A stretch of DNA of 64,000 nt. Origin: Flavobacterium sp. (GTDB lineage Bacteria > Bacteroidota > Bacteroidia > Flavobacteriales > Flavobacteriaceae). The stretch spans positions 1 to 64,000 of the forward strand of contig NZ_SEBS01000017.1 in the NCBI RefSeq assembly GCF_004211145.1. Reading direction: 5' to 3'. The position numbers were made by a program, and so were the translations under genes. This document shows positions 61,862 through 64,000 of the stretch, one piece after another; within the stretch, counting starts at the first letter, position 1; each line of letters starts with the position of its first letter. The notes beneath the pieces were generated by a model. The model was not told the DNA's origin, did not search any database, and worked only from the letters and a program-made list of their open reading frames with translations.

Positions 61862-63394
61862 TTACAGGTAATCCGCATTCTTAATCAACTCTGCCGCTTT
61901 CCTATGAATTTTTTCTCGCTCCGACGGCTTCATCTTATCAAGCTGGCTCAACATCATCGTCATGCGCGGATTGTCTTGAAAATGCGCACGCTTTTGATCG
62001 ACGAAATTCCAGTACAGCGCATTGAACGGACACGCGCGTTCACCGAATTTATCTTTGACGCTGTAATGGCAACGCAGGCAATAATTGCTCATCTTGTTGA
62101 TGTAACTTCCGCTGGAAACGTACGGTTTCGTAGCGATCTTGCCGCCGTCGGCCCATTGCGACATCGCACGCGTGTTGGGCTTTTCGACCCATTCGATCGC
62201 GTCGACGTAAACACCGAGATACCATTCGTCGACCTCGTTAGGATCAGAACCGACGAGCAATGCAAAATTCCCGATGACCATTAAACGTTGGATGTGATGC
62301 GCGTATGCCTCGTCGAGACTTTGCCCGATGGAATGTTTCAGACAATTCATTTTCGTCTTCGCGTCCCAATAAAACCAAGGAAGTTTTCGATGGTTTCGCA
62401 AATGATTTTCGCTTTCGAATTCAGGCATGCGCATCCAGTAATAGCCGCGCACATATTCTCTCCAACCGATAATTTGTCGGATATAGCCTTCGACTTCGTT
62501 GATCTTGACCTCGTCCTTGTGTTCGTGAAATCGCTCGAGAACCGCATCGACGACTTCCTTTGGCGAAATCATTTTGGAATTCATCGCGAACGACAAACGC
62601 GAATGGAACAAAAATTTGTCGGCCGTGTGCATCGCGTCCTGATAATCGCCGAAATGTTCAAGTAAATGGTTGCAGAAATGATGAAGCGTGCATAAACATT
62701 CGTCGCGCGTCGTTGGCCAATTGAATGCTTTCGCGTCGATGTTCCCGAAGGTTTTGATTCCGGCTTTTTCAATTTCCGATAGGATTGCTGTAACGTCATT
62801 TTCAAATAATTTCGCCTTTGGCAATTTGACCTGTCCGCTGAATTTGTTGCGGTTCGCGTGGTCGTAATTCCATTTGCCGCCACGCGGATTGTCGCCGACC
62901 ATCAAGATATCGTGTTTCCTGCGCATGTGTCGATAGAAACTTTCCATGAGCAGCGATTTCTTGCCTTCGAAGAAATCTTTGAATTCGTTTCGAGTCGTAT
63001 AAAAATGTTCGGTGTCGAAAGCCTCGGAGTCGATTTTGAGTTTTTTGCAGATGGATTTTAATTGTTCGTCGAGTCGGTATTCGTCGGGAAGTTGATATTC
63101 GAATTTCTCGATTTTGTGTTTTTCGATTGCGTCCGAAATGATTTGTTCAAGCTTTTGAGAATTGTGCTTGCTGTTGATTTTTAGGTAATCGACTTTGTGA
63201 TTTTTCGATTTGAGTTCGCTTGCGAAGTTGCGCATCGACACGAAGAACGCGACGACTTTTTGTATGTGGTGTTTCACGTAATCGGTTTCCTGGCGCATTT
63301 CGGCCATGAGATAGATAACATCGCCATTAGGTTTTGAAAACCACGAATGGTTAATGTCGAGTTGGTCGCCTAAAAGGAGCCGAAGAGTTTTCAT
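61862..63394 (-). CDS. iron-sulfur bacterial cryptochrome / (6-4) photolyase (cryptochrome/photolyase-related)
   Basis: The 510-residue protein starts [19 protein letters not shown], the mark of the FeS-BCP (DPRP/PhrB) group. The N-terminal antenna domain (1-130) is followed by the helical FAD domain. Four cysteines, Cys351, Cys439, Cys442 and Cys455 ([15 protein letters not shown]), match within one residue the [4Fe-4S] ligands known in Agrobacterium Phr[25 protein letters not shown] and [20 protein letters not shown] are also typical. It likely repairs (6-4) UV photoproducts or acts as a light sensor. Its ATG overlaps the DUF2256 stop (ATGA). Confidence 0.93.
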   Translation of the reverse strand: MKTLRLLLGDQLDINHSWFSKPNGDVIYLMAEMRQETDYVKHHIQKVVAFFVSMRNFASELKSKNHKVDYLKINSKHNSQKLEQIISDAIEKHKIEKFEYQLPDEYRLDEQLKSICKKLKIDSEAFDTEHFYTTRNEFKDFFEGKKSLLMESFYRHMRRKHDILMVGDNPRGGKWNYDHANRNKFSGQVKLPKAKLFENDVTAILSEIEKAGIKTFGNIDAKAFNWPTTRDECLCTLHHFCNHLLEHFGDYQDAMHTADKFLFHSRLSFAMNSKMISPKEVVDAVLERFHEHKDEVKINEVEGYIRQIIGWREYVRGYYWMRMPEFESENHLRNHRKLPWFYWDAKTKMNCLKHSIGQSLDEAYAHHIQRLMVIGNFALLVGSDPNEVDEWYLGVYVDAIEWVEKPNTRAMSQWADGGKIATKPYVSSGSYINKMSNYCLRCHYSVKDKFGERACPFNALYWNFVDQKRAHFQDNPRMTMMLSQLDKMKPSEREKIHRKAAELIKNADYL

Positions 63395-63537
63395 GCGATT
63401 TTATTTTTTGACCGACGGCATTTTTCGCTGCAATATTTCACTTCGTCCCAAACTTTTCCCCATTTTTTGCGCCATGAAAACGGCAAGTCGCAGACAGGAC
63501 ATATTTTGGTTGGCAGATTTTCTTTTTTGACACGCAT
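63391..63537 (-). CDS. DUF2256 small zinc-finger-like protein
   Basis: The 48-residue protein [19 protein letters not shown]... has the DUF2256 pattern: [26 protein letters not shown], i.e. four cysteines in two CxxC pairs (CPVC and CSEKC spacing), probably binding zinc. The frame is open 63 codons further upstream through the repeat element, but only this part is family-like. It is upstream of and overlaps by four bases (ATGA) the FeS cryptochrome gene; this association is recurrent in bacteria as I recall it. Its role is unknown, and coupling suggests help in photolyase function or cofactor assembly. Confidence 0.85.
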   Translation of the reverse strand: MRVKKENLPTKICPVCDLPFSWRKKWGKVWDEVKYCSEKCRRSKNKIA

Positions 63538-63622
63538 TTTTAAAGTTAGCGATTGCATTTCGCGTTTGGAAACTGATTGTGATTTTGTTTGCGATTGTTG
63601 AATTGGAAAAAGTATGCGCGTT

Positions 63623-63703
63623 AGGGATGTGAGCGGATATCCTTTTTGTTTACGACGCTGAGCTTGTCGAGGCGGTAAACAAAAAGATAGAAGCGGCAGC
63701 CCG
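63623..63703 (-). repeat. interspersed hairpin element, copy D
   Basis: Read on the minus strand it has cgggctgccgcttctatctttttg at the left and caaaaaggatatccgctcacatcc at the right, aligning with both ends of copy C; GTTTACCGCC...GTAAAC with a gacaagctcagcgtc-type word forms the core. It lies in the gap 63538-63829 upstream of DUF2256. Confidence 0.65.
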
Positions 63704-63829
63704 ACGGCGGCTTCCCGTTTCGTCATCTAAAACCGAATTTTCAAGCCGCCGGAACGCCCAAAAAAAGCATAAAAGTCCACTTTTTAAAAAGGTAATATCC
63801 GTACTTTTACACCGCTTACGCGAAAATCA

Positions 63830-64000
63830 ATGCAAACACCACTAAAAATCGCCGTCGTCGGTTCCGGATTGGTCGGTTCACTTTTGGCGATTTACCTCAA
63901 GAGACAAGGCCATACCGTTCACGTTTTTGATCGAAGCCCCGATATCCGAAATATCCAATTTTCGGGTCGATCGATCAATTTGGCGATGTCCACGCGCGGT
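63830..64000 (+). CDS. kmo: kynurenine 3-monooxygenase, N-terminal fragment (continues past window)
   Basis: An ATG at 63830 opens a frame of 57 codons to the window end: the Rossmann FAD motif KIAVVGSGLVGSLLAIYLKRQGHTVHVFDR (GxGxxG at 11-16), then RSPDIR and GRSINLAMSTRG, the segment that marks KMO among flavin monooxygenases. It hydroxylates kynurenine to 3-hydroxykynurenine using NADPH and O2, the substrate for the kynureninase encoded at 58867. A TACTTTTA box at 63802-63809 (one mismatch) may be its promoter. The rest of the gene is outside the window. Confidence 0.88.
   Translation, partial: MQTPLKIAVVGSGLVGSLLAIYLKRQGHTVHVFDRSPDIRNIQFSGRSINLAMSTRG

Noticed and set aside
63538..63726. 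Longer DUF2256 protein starting at 63726
   Set aside because: The extra 63 codons translate the interspersed hairpin element; the 48-residue form matches the family length.

Overview
The window looks like chromosomal DNA of a member of Bacteroidetes, most likely Flavobacteriaceae (Flavobacterium-like, with rather high GC for that group). Pointers are type IX secretion C-terminal sorting domains, the gliding-motility ABC subunit GldA, GLPGLI and DUF5686 proteins, acetyl-homoserine methionine synthesis, a bifunctional DAHP synthase/chorismate mutase, and promoters of the TTG-N(about 20)-TAnnTTTG type. No rRNA, tRNA, insertion sequence, prophage or CRISPR array was seen. Both ends cut genes: a sensor kinase at the left (its 3' end is missing) and a kynurenine 3-monooxygenase at the right (only its 5' end is present).

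Layout. 1-5.3 kb (minus): TPR histidine kinase, a 0.9 kb degenerate tandem array, etfA and etfB, and a small secreted Lys/Ser/Thr-rich protein. 5.5-13.8 kb: pyruvate dehydrogenase E1 beta, a DUF5686 outer-membrane protein, an AlkA-type glycosylase, a DUF4386 protein and the membrane pyrophosphatase HppA. 13.9-21.1 kb: a type-IX-secreted reprolysin-like protease, then a translationally coupled operon of GH20 hexosaminidase, glycosylasparaginase and CutC. 21.2-27.5 kb: deoxynucleoside kinase with a secreted partner, a GLPGLI plus outer-membrane barrel pair, and a membrane protein. 27.9-39.4 kb is a methionine/SAM block: metK with a SAM-II/V-like leader, a type-IX-secreted adhesin-like protein, two tandem cysteine-rich leader peptides with terminators, metY, metX, a SAM-I riboswitch, a split metH (two genes) and metF. 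39.5-44.0 kb: RDD membrane protein, PagL-like lipid A deacylase, head-GIN lipoprotein and gldA. 44.2-58.4 kb is an aromatic block: aromatic leader peptide and attenuator, pheA, aminotransferase, DAHP synthase/chorismate mutase, rsgA, dtd, three DUF3857 paralogues, a MazG-like protein, aroA and queA. 58.6-64 kb: kynureninase, a putative lipoprotein, MscS, an FeS cryptochrome/photolyase with a DUF2256 partner, and kmo.

The most interesting material is RNA-level control of amino-acid genes. Within 15 kb there are four candidate cis-regulators: a SAM-II/V-like leader at metK, two serial Cys-codon leader peptides before metY, a SAM-I riboswitch before metH, and a textbook-like aromatic attenuator before pheA with a visible antiterminator pairing. 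None of the three leader peptides exceeds 25 codons.

A second theme is unusual repeat content. Many intergenic gaps hold short-word degenerate repeats, perfect 16-27 bp inverted repeats (one pair with identical arms at two loci), and a 90-150 bp hairpin element with conserved ends and a variable core (four copies). Two stretches of the same short-word style lie in frame inside aroA. All functional statements come from reading the sequence; no database search was run.
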